Assembly (NCBI RefSeq): GCF_019303475.1
Contig: NZ_JABLSI010000003.1
Coordinates: 62,001 to 126,000, forward strand
Reading direction: 5' to 3'
Origin: Streptomyces sp. JJ38
GTDB lineage: Bacteria > Actinomycetota > Actinomycetes > Streptomycetales > Streptomycetaceae
DNA: 64,000 nucleotides
Every line of letters begins with the position of its first letter. Position 1 is the stretch's first letter. The notes beneath the pieces were generated by a model that worked only from the letters and a program-made list of their open reading frames with translations, had not been told where the DNA came from and ran no database searches. This document shows, one piece after another, positions 49,288 through 57,747 of this stretch. Made by a program: the position numbers and the translations under genes.

Positions 49288-49622
49288 CGCGAGGGGTTAG
49301 TGGCAGTCCTCGGACTTACTGAACAGAGGCGCTAGTCAGAAACAGAGCGCCACTTCGAGGGCACACTGTAGAAGCATTTCAAGATCAATACACGAGGCGT
49401 GCTGGCCTTTTTGATCTTCGCTAGTGCTAGCGATCCGTCGCACTCGGGTGACCTTTGCAACACGCCCCTTCCTCATGATCACTTAATCCCCCTTGTACGC
49501 TTATGCGCGGACAGTGCGCGCCGGTCGAGCGCCGTGTGCATCGAATACAGGCTCCAGCCTGCCAGCGCCTCGCGTGCGTGCGTTGAGGTGTGGGGTTTGC
49601 AGTGAGTATGAATGGAGCGGCT
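49288..49622. other. Lower-GC gap with palindromes
   Basis: 335 bases with visibly lower GC than the genes on either side. CGCTAG-TG-CTAGCG at 49419-49432 is flanked by GATC, and AAGATCAA (49381) and TTGATCTT (49411) form an outer inverted repeat. These may be protein-binding sites upstream of the ImmA-like gene. No gene seen. Confidence 0.45.
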
Positions 49623-50177
49623 ATGCGTTGGCGTAGGGATCCTTCACGTCGCGCCCTTGTGAGGGAATGCGAGAGGAAGCTCGCTGATCTCCCTATACCA
49701 ACCCCCTTCAGCGTCGAGACGCTGGTGAGCAGTATGGAAAGCGTGCTGGGGCGTCAGATTCAGTTGGTTCCGCTGGATGACCCCGACGGGGGCCTAGGGA
49801 CAGCGTGCGGACTACGGGTGAAAACTCCCGAGGTGACCATAATTCTCTATCGGCGCCGCTCAAGTCGAAATCAGACGGAACACATCATCCTCCATGAGAT
49901 CGCGCATGAGTGGATGGACCACGGCACCTCTCTGACGGCTGTCGAAATCGAGCGTTACGTGCCAGAGCGCATCCGGCAGGAAGTGCTACGCCGCTACCCA
50001 TCTGCCCTGGTCCAAGCGCGCGTCGATTTCGACAGCCATGAGGAAAAGCAGGCTGAGCTTTCAGCGTCATTGATCAAACGTCTGGCGCGTCGCCAGTCTG
50101 CTACGGGAGACGACGTAATCAGCCTGCTGGAGTATTCGTTGGCGCATCCGGTTGCCCCGCCCCAGCGTCGGCGGTAG
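49623..50177 (+). CDS. ImmA/IrrE-family metallopeptidase-like protein
   Basis: 184 residues from ATG 49623 (GGAG upstream; GTG 49602 or ATG 49608 possible). Zinc-protease motif HEIAHEWMDH (HExxH) at about residues 85-94, preceded by VTIILYRRRSSRNQTEHIIL and followed by a helical C-terminal half with ERIRQEVLRRYPSALVQARVDFDSHEEKQAELSASLIKR split across it. ImmA/IrrE proteins cleave repressors in mobile elements, but in Streptomyces this form is usually paired with a MAB_1171c-type membrane protein, as here. Codon usage is clearly less GC-biased than in neighbours, suggesting separate acquisition. Confidence 0.85.
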   Translation: MRWRRDPSRRALVRECERKLADLPIPTPFSVETLVSSMESVLGRQIQLVPLDDPDGGLGTACGLRVKTPEVTIILYRRRSSRNQTEHIILHEIAHEWMDHGTSLTAVEIERYVPERIRQEVLRRYPSALVQARVDFDSHEEKQAELSASLIKRLARRQSATGDDVISLLEYSLAHPVAPPQRRR

Positions 50178-50271
50178 CTTTACCCGGCCCTGAATCTCGC
50201 AATGACCAAGTCTGCACTCTGCTCGGCCCGTAAGCGGCGACGGGTGTGGCACCTATAGATCGACTGATCCC

Positions 50272-51507
50272 GTGTTCGACTTCTTCAAATACTTCACTGC
50301 GGCAGTCATGACCCTGATCTCCATCTGGCGTTTCCCGGCCGTCAGATATGGCGATGCGCACCGCCGGGCGCTCTGGGGAGGCTACACCGGATTTGCAGTG
50401 GCTCTGTGTCTCTACACCCCAGCAGCAATGGACGCGGTCGATCGAATTCCTGTAATCGATCTCAGTGCTCTGCTCCGGCACTTTGCCAGCACGGCGGCGA
50501 TCATGGCAGCCCTCACCTACGTCGCCACCAGCTACGGGAAGACCGCTGAGGCGGTCGTGCCCAGGCACGTAGAGTTCTCACGGTGGATCGCCCGAGCGTC
50601 GTACAAAGCCGGAGCCGTAGGCGTGGTTCTGCTCGCGATCCTTTTCTTTACCGTTGTTCAACGAGATCGGCCGAGCGAGGATTTTCTCATTGACCATGCT
50701 GGACAATTGGGCGTCGCGGTCTACATGACCGTGTTCTATTTCTTTCCGCTAGTCACCACCGCCGTATGCGGCTATCAGTGGACGAGGGCCGCGCGCCGAG
50801 CCGAGAGCACGAGCATGCGCGTCGGGCTGGGGTTGATGGGTTTCGCGATGTGGATGGGGCTCATTCACACGATAGCCAGAGTCACCATCTTGTGGAGCGC
50901 CGTAGTAATTCCTCTCAGTCAATCGACGGTGCGATTCCTTGTCGAGGCCACTGCGATCTGGATGAACCTTCTTTTCGTTATCGTCGCCGTAGGGGCAAGC
51001 ATCCCGACAACCCGTGCGGCTGCTGCACGATGGAAGGCATTCCGAACCCTGAACCTGATCTATCCGCTTTGGTTCGATCTAGTCGAGGCTTTTCCCGGAA
51101 CAAGTCTATACCCGCCCGGTCGGCGCATCACGGAATTCCTGCAATTTCGCGTCCCCATCGACGTCCGCTTGGACCGATGGACGCAAGATATCTCCGACGC
51201 CTGCGAGAAGCTGCGCTACTACGTACCATGCGACTTGATGTTCGCTGCGGAAGACATGGCCTCCCTGCAGTCCGATCCCGAGCCTGCTGCGGAGGCGTAC
51301 TGGATAAAGGCTGGCCTTCTCGCCGCTACCACGGAATCCGTCAAACCGTCCTCGGCCACTCTCATGAGAGATAAGCCGTTCGTCGACACCGAAAGTGAAG
51401 CTGCGTGGTACGTGCGAGTCAGCACGGCTTATACGCAGATCACCGGTGATCAAGCGAGAAAAGTTCTCGATGACTCGGAGAATTTGGAATCGGAATCTCG
51501 GCAATAG
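50272..51507 (+). CDS. MAB_1171c-like integral membrane protein (DUF6545-type C-terminus)
   Basis: 411 residues. About seven hydrophobic segments in the first 240 residues (for example WGGYTGFAVALCLYT, VGVVLLAILFFTVV, VYMTVFYFFPLVTTAV, MNLLFVIVAVGAS), then a soluble C-terminal domain starting KAFRTLNLIYPLWFDLVEAFPG and continuing with RLDRWTQDISDACEKLRYYV. This matches the MAB_1171c family, annotated as putative transporters without known function. It follows the ImmA-like gene by 94 bases and shares its lower GC, so the two probably act together, the membrane protein perhaps as sensor or cleavage partner. Confidence 0.8.
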   Translation: MFDFFKYFTAAVMTLISIWRFPAVRYGDAHRRALWGGYTGFAVALCLYTPAAMDAVDRIPVIDLSALLRHFASTAAIMAALTYVATSYGKTAEAVVPRHVEFSRWIARASYKAGAVGVVLLAILFFTVVQRDRPSEDFLIDHAGQLGVAVYMTVFYFFPLVTTAVCGYQWTRAARRAESTSMRVGLGLMGFAMWMGLIHTIARVTILWSAVVIPLSQSTVRFLVEATAIWMNLLFVIVAVGASIPTTRAAAARWKAFRTLNLIYPLWFDLVEAFPGTSLYPPGRRITEFLQFRVPIDVRLDRWTQDISDACEKLRYYVPCDLMFAAEDMASLQSDPEPAAEAYWIKAGLLAATTESVKPSSATLMRDKPFVDTESEAAWYVRVSTAYTQITGDQARKVLDDSENLESESRQ

Positions 51508-51781
51508 CCCTCAAGTGCGACGTACGGCGGGTTTCCACAACTGTGTTTGCGGCGTACGCGACCTGTCACTTAGAGATGCGATCTTGTAGGGTTTGCGTGA
51601 GATTCGGCACCATCGAGCGTGTGGTCGCGACTGGTACCGTGGGCAAGGCGGACAAAGAGGTTTTGGCCTCGCCTTGTCAGTGCACTTCCTGGTCTGCGAT
51701 GCGCAGCTTCTGCGACCGCCGGGTCCGCGACGCTGTCCGGTCTGGATGGGCGTCCGAAATCTCAGCAACGGAGTTCCCCGC

Positions 51782-52411
51782 ATGTCCAACCGCCGTACCG
51801 GCCTCATTCTTGATTTTGGCGGCGTCCTCACCACCCCCCTGCTGCCCGCTGTGCTGGCGTTCGAGGAGCGTGAAGGGCTTCCCCGGGGCGCCTGCCTAAC
51901 GGCTCTGTACAAGGATCCGGAGGGCGTCCGGATCACCAGTGATCTGGAGCGTGGTGTGGTGTCCCAGAAGGAGTGGAACGAGTTCGCCGGCAGGATGCTG
52001 AACGTGCCGGCGGACGGACTGATGGGAAGGATCTTCGGTGACCTCCGTCCCGAGCCGCTGCTGATCGACGCAGCCGCCGCAGCACGCCGAGCCGGGATCA
52101 AGGTCGGCATCCTGTCCAACTCGGTGGGCTTGGCACCGTGGGACCTGTATGAGGGCTACGACCTGGGGAAGCTGTACGACGTCGTCGTGATCAGCGAGCA
52201 CCACATGATGCGCAAGCCTGACCCCCAGCTCTTCGAGACCACGCTCAAGCTCATGGGTCTGCCTGCCGAAGAGTGCATCTTCGTCGATGACACCGAGGCG
52301 TACGTACAGGCGGCGGAGCAGCTCGGCCTTGCCGGAGTGCACAACCAGGACCCCAAGCAGACGGTCGCAACGCTGTCCGAGCTTTTCGGAGTCGACCTGG
52401 CCGCTTCCTGA
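51782..52411 (+). CDS. HAD-IA family hydrolase
   Basis: 209 residues from ATG 51782 with GGAG 9 bases upstream. Motif I LILDFGGVLTTP (the second Asp of DxD is replaced by Gly, as in the epoxide-hydrolase-N/haloacid-type subgroup), ILSNSVGLAP (motif II), MMRKPDPQLFE (motif III Lys) and CIFVDDTEAYVQAAEQLGLAGV (motif IV). Substrate unknown. The 274 bases before it have only weak ORFs. Convergent with a methyltransferase gene, with two terminators between. Confidence 0.88.
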   Translation: MSNRRTGLILDFGGVLTTPLLPAVLAFEEREGLPRGACLTALYKDPEGVRITSDLERGVVSQKEWNEFAGRMLNVPADGLMGRIFGDLRPEPLLIDAAAAARRAGIKVGILSNSVGLAPWDLYEGYDLGKLYDVVVISEHHMMRKPDPQLFETTLKLMGLPAEECIFVDDTEAYVQAAEQLGLAGVHNQDPKQTVATLSELFGVDLAAS

Positions 52412-52437
52412 GCGGCGTCGATCTTCGTCCGCGCAGA

Positions 52438-52479
52438 GGGACTACGGCTGGGCCTCTTCAGAGGCCGAGCCGTAGTCCC
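52438..52479. terminator. Terminator after the HAD gene
   Basis: GGGACTACGGCT pairs with AGCCGTAGTCCC around an inner GGCCTCT/AGAGGCC stem. A long hairpin 27 bases past the HAD stop, followed by CTTCG. Confidence 0.85.
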
Positions 52480-52528
52480 TTCGCGTTTCCGGTCCGAGGT
52501 TTGTGGTGGCCCAGCCAGGGCCGATTAG

Positions 52529-52564
52529 ATTCTGTCTCTCCGATTACGATCGGAGAGACAGAAT
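52529..52564. terminator. 16-bp perfect palindromic hairpin between convergent genes
   Basis: ATTCTGTCTCTCCGAT, loop TACG, exact inverted copy to 52564. Located 20 bases from the methyltransferase stop. Probably a two-way terminator; its lower GC than typical local hairpins is notable. Confidence 0.8.
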
Positions 52565-52584
52565 TGCCGACGGTGTAAGTCTGC

Positions 52585-53355
52585 TCAGTTCTTACGTGCA
52601 GTTATCAGAGCGAAGGAGAGGAATTCTCCGCCGTCTATGGTGAGCATGTCGATGACGGGCTGGTTCGCGCTCCGGCCATTGGGCGTGTGCTCGGCTGCGG
52701 CCTGGGCCCACAGCAGCCAGTCCCGCCAGGCGTCTTGCGGCAACCGCGCGGAGGTGACTTCAACGAGCTCGGTGATCGCCCACTGAAAGCGCCACCACTC
52801 CGCCGTGTGCCAGGCGATCGCCTCCCAGCCGACCACCTTCTTGATGTGAGGTGGGATGGCTCCGAGCTCACGGACCTCCCGGGTCATGGCGGGAGTCGCC
52901 ATCGCCAGATGTCCGCCAGGGCGGAGGAACCGCGTCAGGTAGGGCAGGTAGCTGTCCGCCGTCCCGAAGTACTCGAACGCGTCCACGCTCACGATGGCGT
53001 CGAAGCTCTCCTCGTCGAACGGCAGAGTGTGCGCCTCAGCTCGCACGGCCTTCACCCGGTCACCGACACCCGCCTCGGCGAAGACGGCTGCCGCGTCCTC
53101 GGGAGCGATCCACAAGTCGGCCGCAACGACCTGGGCGCCGTACTCGCGGGCCAGGAACACCGACGTGGCGCCCTTGCCGGAGCCGAGGTCGAGAATCCGC
53201 ATCCCCGGGCGCAGATCAAGATCCCGGGTGAGGTCTTCCAGCAGCCACAGCGGGTTCGGTCCCATGTCGAGGCTGAGCAACCAGGCGGGGTCATATCGAG
53301 AGGAGCGCGGATAGCGGTCCGGACGTATGAGATCGTTCAAGTCAGTCACGAGCAC
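52585..53355 (-). CDS. SAM-dependent methyltransferase
   Basis: 256 residues. Motif I MRILDLGSGKGATSVFLA, acidic strand-2 end VVAADLW, then AHTLPFDEESFDAIVSVDAFEYFG (Methyltransf_11/25) and FLRPGGHLAMATPAMT. WHTAEWWRFQWAITELVEV and WLLWAQAA in the C-terminus match a common bacterial small-molecule methyltransferase group. The substrate cannot be told. Stands alone on the minus strand, between the HAD gene and an IS remnant. Confidence 0.88.
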   Translation of the reverse strand: MLVTDLNDLIRPDRYPRSSRYDPAWLLSLDMGPNPLWLLEDLTRDLDLRPGMRILDLGSGKGATSVFLAREYGAQVVAADLWIAPEDAAAVFAEAGVGDRVKAVRAEAHTLPFDEESFDAIVSVDAFEYFGTADSYLPYLTRFLRPGGHLAMATPAMTREVRELGAIPPHIKKVVGWEAIAWHTAEWWRFQWAITELVEVTSARLPQDAWRDWLLWAQAAAEHTPNGRSANQPVIDMLTIDGGEFLSFALITARKN

Positions 53356-53453
53356 GAACCCAAGCTGATCATCTACTCAGGCACAACCCGTTTTCGCTCA
53401 CCTCGGCCCCGGCGGCGGGGCACGATGCAGCAACAATCAGTTCGTCGCTGCGG

Positions 53454-53561
53454 TCACAAGCGGAGCCAGATGAGGAGTGCGGCGGCGGTGACAGTGCCGA
53501 GGAAGACGTATCCGCGCTTGTCATATCGGACACGCCTGCAAGGCAGTAGCGCCGCCAGCCA
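53454..53561 (-). pseudogene. C-terminal remnant of an IS5-like transposase
   Basis: 36 codons on the minus strand read WLAALLPCRRVRYDK, RGYVFLGTVTAAALLIWLRL and stop, the familiar end of Streptomyces IS5-type transposases. The rest of the gene is absent. Confidence 0.7.
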
Positions 53562-53563
53562 TC

Positions 53564-53589
53564 TGACCCCGCCTATACCGGCGGGGTCA
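53564..53589. terminator. Hairpin overlapping the stop of the XRE gene
   Basis: TGACCCCGCC-N6-GGCGGGGTCA, perfect 10-base arms including the TGA. Probable terminator of the XRE gene. Confidence 0.7.
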
Positions 53590-54465
53590 CTCCTTGTCCT
53601 GAACCTCGGACAATTTGTGCCTCAGTTCTCCCACGAGTCTGTTGATGTCGGCCATCGTCTTCAAGGACAAGATCTCGCTGCCGCGTGCCGCCAGGCCGAG
53701 GACCTGTCCCTGGTGGATCGAGCTGATGAAACGGACAGCCTCCAGGAACTCCTGGATCATGGGGCTCAGCTCGGCGTCGTCGCCGAACAGCCAGGGGGGA
53801 ACCTGGAAGGCATGGGCCAGGCCGGCGCGCACCTCATCCGATGCCTCGGTTGCCGTACCTTCGCGCAGTTCGCCGATGCCCTCGGCGGTGACGGCTGCCG
53901 TCGGCGCATGCTGATTGACGAGCTGCGCAATCTCCGCGTCGGAGAGCGCCTTCTCGCCGGTGGAGCCGTACTGCAGGAGAAAGTTGATTTTTTCTCCGAT
54001 TGTGCGAGGCGCGGCTTCTTGATCGTCACGCGGGGAGGTGGTGCGAATGCCGAACGACCGATCCTGCGCCGCGAGCAGCTCATCCTCGGTCACCCCGTAC
54101 GCCGCCGCCAGCGGCGTCACGTAGCTGGCGTTGAGCCTGCGCCGCCCGGACTCGGCATTGCCCACCGGTCCCCGGCTTGCCCCGATGATTTCGGTGGCCT
54201 CCGCCACGCTGAGACCGGCGTCGCACCGCAGAAGCTGTAGGTCCGGCGGGCCCTCGTGGGGGAACAGTTCGTCGAGCGGCTCATCGAGCGCTGTTGCGAT
54301 CGCCGGCAGCTTCTCGCCCTTGGGGAAATCCTTCCCGGATTCCCATCGTGCGACGGTGGCGCCGCTGACGCCTACCAGCTCGCCCAGCTGCCTCTGGTGC
54401 ATGTCCCTGCGCCGGCGGACAGCCCGCACGAGGCTGCCGTCGAACTGACGAGGGGGCACTGGCAC
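53587..54465 (-). CDS. XRE-family regulator with two HTH segments
   Basis: 292 residues. First helix-turn-helix VRAVRRRRDMHQRQLGELVGVSGATVARWESGKDFP (about residues 13-48), second near RCDAGLSVAEATEIIGASRGPVGNAESGRRRL (about 79-110), then a region (TIGEKINFLLQYGSTGEKALSDAEIAQLVNQH) like the start of a third XRE unit. The C-terminal tail resembles mycobacterial EspR-type proteins in length and in its helical pattern. It probably regulates the adjacent replication/mobilisation genes or itself. Upstream bases 54466-54560 contain TTTTCGAAA and ACGTACGT palindromes as possible sites. Confidence 0.85.
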   Translation of the reverse strand: MPVPPRQFDGSLVRAVRRRRDMHQRQLGELVGVSGATVARWESGKDFPKGEKLPAIATALDEPLDELFPHEGPPDLQLLRCDAGLSVAEATEIIGASRGPVGNAESGRRRLNASYVTPLAAAYGVTEDELLAAQDRSFGIRTTSPRDDQEAAPRTIGEKINFLLQYGSTGEKALSDAEIAQLVNQHAPTAAVTAEGIGELREGTATEASDEVRAGLAHAFQVPPWLFGDDAELSPMIQEFLEAVRFISSIHQGQVLGLAARGSEILSLKTMADINRLVGELRHKLSEVQDKE

Positions 54466-54609
54466 TCCTGCTGCGTGGTGGCGATGGGCTCGGTGTCGGG
54501 GTCAACTGTAAGCCAGGGTTGATGCATTTTCGAAACTGACGTACGTTTCCGTACCGCACCTGTTGATCAGGGCCGATTCTACGATGCCAGCCTCTGGGAA
54601 CCCCTATGC
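54466..54609. promoter_or_regulatory. Upstream region of the XRE regulator
   Basis: It contains ATTTTCGAAACT and a GTACGTTTCCGTAC-like dyad near 54525-54560, candidate autoregulatory sites. Lower GC than the coding DNA. Confidence 0.35.
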
Positions 54610-54786
54610 CTATTCCTCTGTCATGACTGCTCGCGCAGCAAGCGCCTGGACAGCGTCCAGGCGGCGCGGATCCATGTCGACATCGCCTGCGCGAAACCAG
54701 CCGACACCGGGTGAGCCGACCGCAAACGATCTTTTCGGCAACGGGATGGACTTGTCCGCGGGGTCTACGTATGTTCGTCGTCCCAC
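54610..54786 (-). CDS. Possible small protein upstream of the XRE regulator
   Basis: 58 codons from GTG 54786, reading GRRTYVDPADKSIPLPKRSF, then AVGSPGVGWFRAGDVDMDPRR and a helical end LDAVQALAARAVMTEE. The amino-acid pattern looks protein-like and it is on the same strand as the XRE gene, but no ribosome-binding site is seen. Tentative. The remaining bases up to 55013 hold nothing I can name. Confidence 0.3.
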   Translation of the reverse strand: MGRRTYVDPADKSIPLPKRSFAVGSPGVGWFRAGDVDMDPRRLDAVQALAARAVMTEE

Positions 54787-55013
54787 GCCGGGCAGGGCCC
54801 CGGAGAAGGGCCGATGACCAGCGGAAAGGAGGCGGGACGGATGCCGGCATACGACCCGTGACCTGGTCCGGAACTGAAACCGGCGCCGAGGAGCTACCAA
54901 CTTCCCAGGCGCCGGGCTGGCACCCCGAAGGGCGCCAATTGCACATCACGCGGGCGGCAGGGCTTCTTGCACGAGACCGTCGCACCGCGCTCCTACGAAC
55001 AACGGAGTATCGC

Positions 55014-55340
55014 ATGCTCGCCACGCCGAGCGGAAGCCCGGCCTGCGCGGACGACGTCCGTCCACGCCGCCTCGCCGCCCAGCTCGCCGACATGATCCCG
55101 GGCGCGGCCACCATCCGGGTCAGTCTCACCGACCCGACACAGACGTGGCCTCACCTCCATTCCGTCGTCAAGGACGAGGCCGGGAGGACCGTAGAGCTGG
55201 GCCGCCCCACCGCCAGGGTCGCAGCTCGCTGGATCCTGCGGGTCTGGCCAGAGGTGGACTGGATGCGCCCGCACACCTTCCGCCGGGCCGACGCCACCCT
55301 CACCCGCAGTGACCTGGTCGCCGCCGAGCGGGGCCGCTGA
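55014..55340 (+). CDS. Small conserved hypothetical of the mobile module
   Basis: 108 residues from ATG 55014 (GGAG upstream). LAAQLADMIPGAATIRVSLTDPTQTWPHLHSVVKDEAGRTVEL is split over residues about 20-65, followed by ARWILRVWPEVDWMRPHTFRRADATLTR. A Trp-rich, mixed alpha/beta small protein without recognised family. It ends 1 base before the replisome-organiser gene, so it is its operon partner. Such small proteins precede replication genes in several actinomycete integrative elements. Confidence 0.65.
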   Translation: MLATPSGSPACADDVRPRRLAAQLADMIPGAATIRVSLTDPTQTWPHLHSVVKDEAGRTVELGRPTARVAARWILRVWPEVDWMRPHTFRRADATLTRSDLVAAERGR

Positions 55341-55341
55341 C

Positions 55342-56361
55342 ATGGCCCGGATCCGAACCGTCAAGCCGGAGGCGTTCACCTCCGAATCACTCGCCGAAGT
55401 GACCGTAGCGGCCGAGAGGACCTTCTTCGGCCTGCTTACCCAGGCAGACGACCACGGCCGCCACCGGGACAACGCCGCGATCATCGCAGGGCTTCTCTGG
55501 CCCCTGCGCGCCGAGCACACCTCGGTCCACGTCGAGGACGACCTCCACCAGCTCGCGAACGCCGGACTGATCTGCCGGTATACCGGATGCGACGGCCGCC
55601 GCTACCTCCACATCGTGACCTGGTCCGAGCACCAAAAGATCGACAAGCCGAGCCAGTCGCGCCTGCCCTCGTGCCCGCAGCACCAGGCTGCCGACCGGTG
55701 CGCACCGTGCAAGGGCTCCTGCACCCGGAGGGCGGAGGGCTCGCCCACTTCTCCCCGAGGACTCGCCGAGACCTCGGCGAGGGCACACCGAGCCCTCGAT
55801 CTGCCTGCCGTACCCGCCTCGACGGTGCCGGACCAGGCAGACGGGCCAGCCGCTTACCGGCAGGAGGCTGCCGACGGAGCCATCAGCGCACCCGGGCGGG
55901 CCGACGAAAAAAGCGCAGGTCAGAGGATTGTCTCGGAAGGCTCCCCGAGCCTTCTCCGAAGCCTCCCCGAAGGCTCGGCGCCTGGATCTAGGATCCTGGA
56001 TCCTGGATCTCTTGTCCCTACGGGGCGCACAGCGCCCGCAGTCGGCATCTCAGCCAAGGACCTCGTCGGGGAGTACGTCGCCGGGTGCGACCAGCGCCCC
56101 CCGAGCGACGTGATCGGGCACCTCGGGCGGATCACCAAGAAGCTCCTGGACGAGGGCATCGCACCGGAGCACATCCGAGCCGGGCTGGCGAACTTCGCGG
56201 CCAATCCGAAGCACCCGAGCGTGCTGACCAGCATGGTCAACGAGGCGATGAACGCTCGCCCCTGCGGTTTGGCACGGCCGGGAATCCGGCCTAACGTGCC
56301 CGCCCACCAGGCGTGGACCAACCCGGCCAACGCTTCTGCCGCCTACGCCGAGGAGCTGTGA
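55342..56361 (+). CDS. Phage-type replisome organiser / replication initiation-like protein
   Basis: 339 residues. The N-terminal winged-helix-like domain ARIRTVKPEAFTSESLAEV, RTFFGLLTQADDHGRHRDN and RYLHIVTWSEHQKIDKPS is the pattern of phage replisome organisers (DnaD/GP39-like, often labelled hypothetical in actinobacteria). A Pro/Ser/Arg-rich linker contains repeated DNA (55937-56011), and the C-terminal domain has DLVGEYVAGCDQRPPSDVIGHL, LLDEGIAPEHIRAGLANF and HPSVLTSMVNEAMN. It overlaps the DnaC-like ATPase gene by 1 base. The two probably load a helicase for element replication. Confidence 0.75.
   Translation: MARIRTVKPEAFTSESLAEVTVAAERTFFGLLTQADDHGRHRDNAAIIAGLLWPLRAEHTSVHVEDDLHQLANAGLICRYTGCDGRRYLHIVTWSEHQKIDKPSQSRLPSCPQHQAADRCAPCKGSCTRRAEGSPTSPRGLAETSARAHRALDLPAVPASTVPDQADGPAAYRQEAADGAISAPGRADEKSAGQRIVSEGSPSLLRSLPEGSAPGSRILDPGSLVPTGRTAPAVGISAKDLVGEYVAGCDQRPPSDVIGHLGRITKKLLDEGIAPEHIRAGLANFAANPKHPSVLTSMVNEAMNARPCGLARPGIRPNVPAHQAWTNPANASAAYAEEL
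55937..56011. repeat. Hairpins and four 7-bp tandem repeats inside the replication gene
   Basis: AAGGCTC/GAGCCTT (55937-55953) and CCGAGCCTT/AAGGCTCGG (55945-55978) form overlapping hairpins. Then GGATCTA, GGATCCT, GGATCCT and GGATCTC follow in tandem (55984-56011). Origins often lie inside initiator genes of such elements, so this is a candidate origin. Confidence 0.55.
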
Positions 56362-57065
56362 TGCACACCCGCCGCCGCGAACCGCAGCTCCTCAGCAACG
56401 AAGCCATCCTGGAGCGCATGGCGAGGATCCTGGCCGCCCGCAACATCGACCCGGCCGACGCCACGCTCCCCGACGTCGCCGAGCCGGTCTCCCCGCTCGA
56501 CGCCCTCCTGACCGGGATGCCCCCGCGCTACCAGGCGGCTGTCGCCGATCACCCCACGGTCCTGGACTGGGTCGGGAAGGTCACCGAGGCGGCCGTCGCC
56601 CCCAGCCGAGGAGCCCGACGACAGGTCACCACCGGGCCCAGCCTGCTGATGGCCGGAGTCGTCGGCGCGGGCAAGACACACCAGGCGTACGGTGCGGTCC
56701 GAGCGCTGGTGCAGAGCGGCGTCGGTGTTCGCTGGCGCGCCACCACCGCAGCCGACCTCTACGCCGATCTCCGACCCCGGCCCGGGGTCGACAGCGAGCG
56801 AGAGCTGGCAGCCGTCAGCCGCTGCCCGCTGCTGATCATCGACGACCTCGGCGCGGCCAAGGCCAGCGAGTGGGTCGAGGAAGTGACGTACCGGCTGATC
56901 AACCGGCGGTACAACTACGAACTCCCCACGCTGATCACCACCAACCTGGCGATCAAGGACCTGCGCTCCTACCTCGGCGACCGCGTCGCCAGCAGGCTCG
57001 CGCAGATGACTACCCGAGTCGAGTTCGAGGCCGTCGACCGGAGACGCCACAGCGCCGCCGCCTGA
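56361..57065 (+). CDS. DnaC-like ATP-binding protein (helicase loader type)
   Basis: 234 residues. AAA+ ATPase of the DnaC/IstB group: Walker A GVVGAGKTH near residue 94, sensor region VRWRATTAADLYADLR, Walker B PLLIIDDLGAAKASEW, LPTLITTNLAIKDLRSYLGDRVASRL (sensor 1 and arginine finger segment). TGATG overlap with the upstream gene. Probably loads replicative helicase at the element origin. IstB-type transposition helpers are the alternative, but no IstA gene is adjacent. Confidence 0.88.
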   Translation: MHTRRREPQLLSNEAILERMARILAARNIDPADATLPDVAEPVSPLDALLTGMPPRYQAAVADHPTVLDWVGKVTEAAVAPSRGARRQVTTGPSLLMAGVVGAGKTHQAYGAVRALVQSGVGVRWRATTAADLYADLRPRPGVDSERELAAVSRCPLLIIDDLGAAKASEWVEEVTYRLINRRYNYELPTLITTNLAIKDLRSYLGDRVASRLAQMTTRVEFEAVDRRRHSAAA

Positions 57066-57180
57066 CCCTCCACAGGCCACCCCGCCGGACCGCGCCCCCG
57101 AAGCGCCGTCCCGGGCGCCTACCGCCAGCGCACCTCTCCGCCGACGCCCCTGCGCGCGGAGAGCGATCGGAGCACCCCGC

Positions 57181-57747
57181 ATGACCAGCACGATGAACGG
57201 CCCCGCCCACCACCGTCAGCTCGGCGACCACACCTGGCAGGCCGACGCCGTCTGCCAGAGCACCGAGTACAACCCGGTGGACCCCGAAGTCTTCTTCCCC
57301 GAACCCGATGAGATCGCCAAGATCGCCACGGCCAAGGCCCTGTGCGGCCAGTGCCCGGTCCGCCGCACCTGCCTGGACGCCGCTCTCGAAGGGGGCGACA
57401 CCGACGGGATCCGGGGCGGCCTGACGGAGGAGGAGCGCGGGCCGCTGCACGAGAAGCTCGCCAGCCGCCTCGACTACAGCCGCGTCAACGCCACCATCGC
57501 CGGGCGCGACGTGCACCTCACCCATGCGGAGCGCCGCGCGGTCGAGCACGCGGCCTACCGCCACGGGGTGACCGAGCAGCGCCTGGCCTGGCTTCTGAAG
57601 GTCACCGAAGAGCACGCCAAAAAGCGCTACCGCGAGATCCGCCGAGCCGAGCGCAACCGAACCCTCAACCAGCCCACCACGAACACTCCGCCCCCCGAGA
57701 CCAGCGGCGAGCGCCTGATCCGCGACGACTTCGGGACGGCGGCATGA
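57181..57747 (+). CDS. WhiB-like iron-sulphur regulator with long C-terminal extension
   Basis: 188 residues. Four Cys ligands of a [4Fe-4S] WhiB cluster: Cys25, Cys55, Cys58, Cys64 (LCGQCPVRRTC). The turn after them is GIRGG (76-80), where most WhiB proteins have G-[IV]-W-G-G; Trp is replaced by Arg. The extension (100-188) has a helix-turn-helix-like part, HAERRAVEHAAYRHGVTEQRLAWLL, and a basic tail. WhiB proteins act with sigma factor region 4; this copy probably controls transfer genes of the element. ATGA overlap with the next gene. Confidence 0.9.
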   Translation: MTSTMNGPAHHRQLGDHTWQADAVCQSTEYNPVDPEVFFPEPDEIAKIATAKALCGQCPVRRTCLDAALEGGDTDGIRGGLTEEERGPLHEKLASRLDYSRVNATIAGRDVHLTHAERRAVEHAAYRHGVTEQRLAWLLKVTEEHAKKRYREIRRAERNRTLNQPTTNTPPPETSGERLIRDDFGTAA

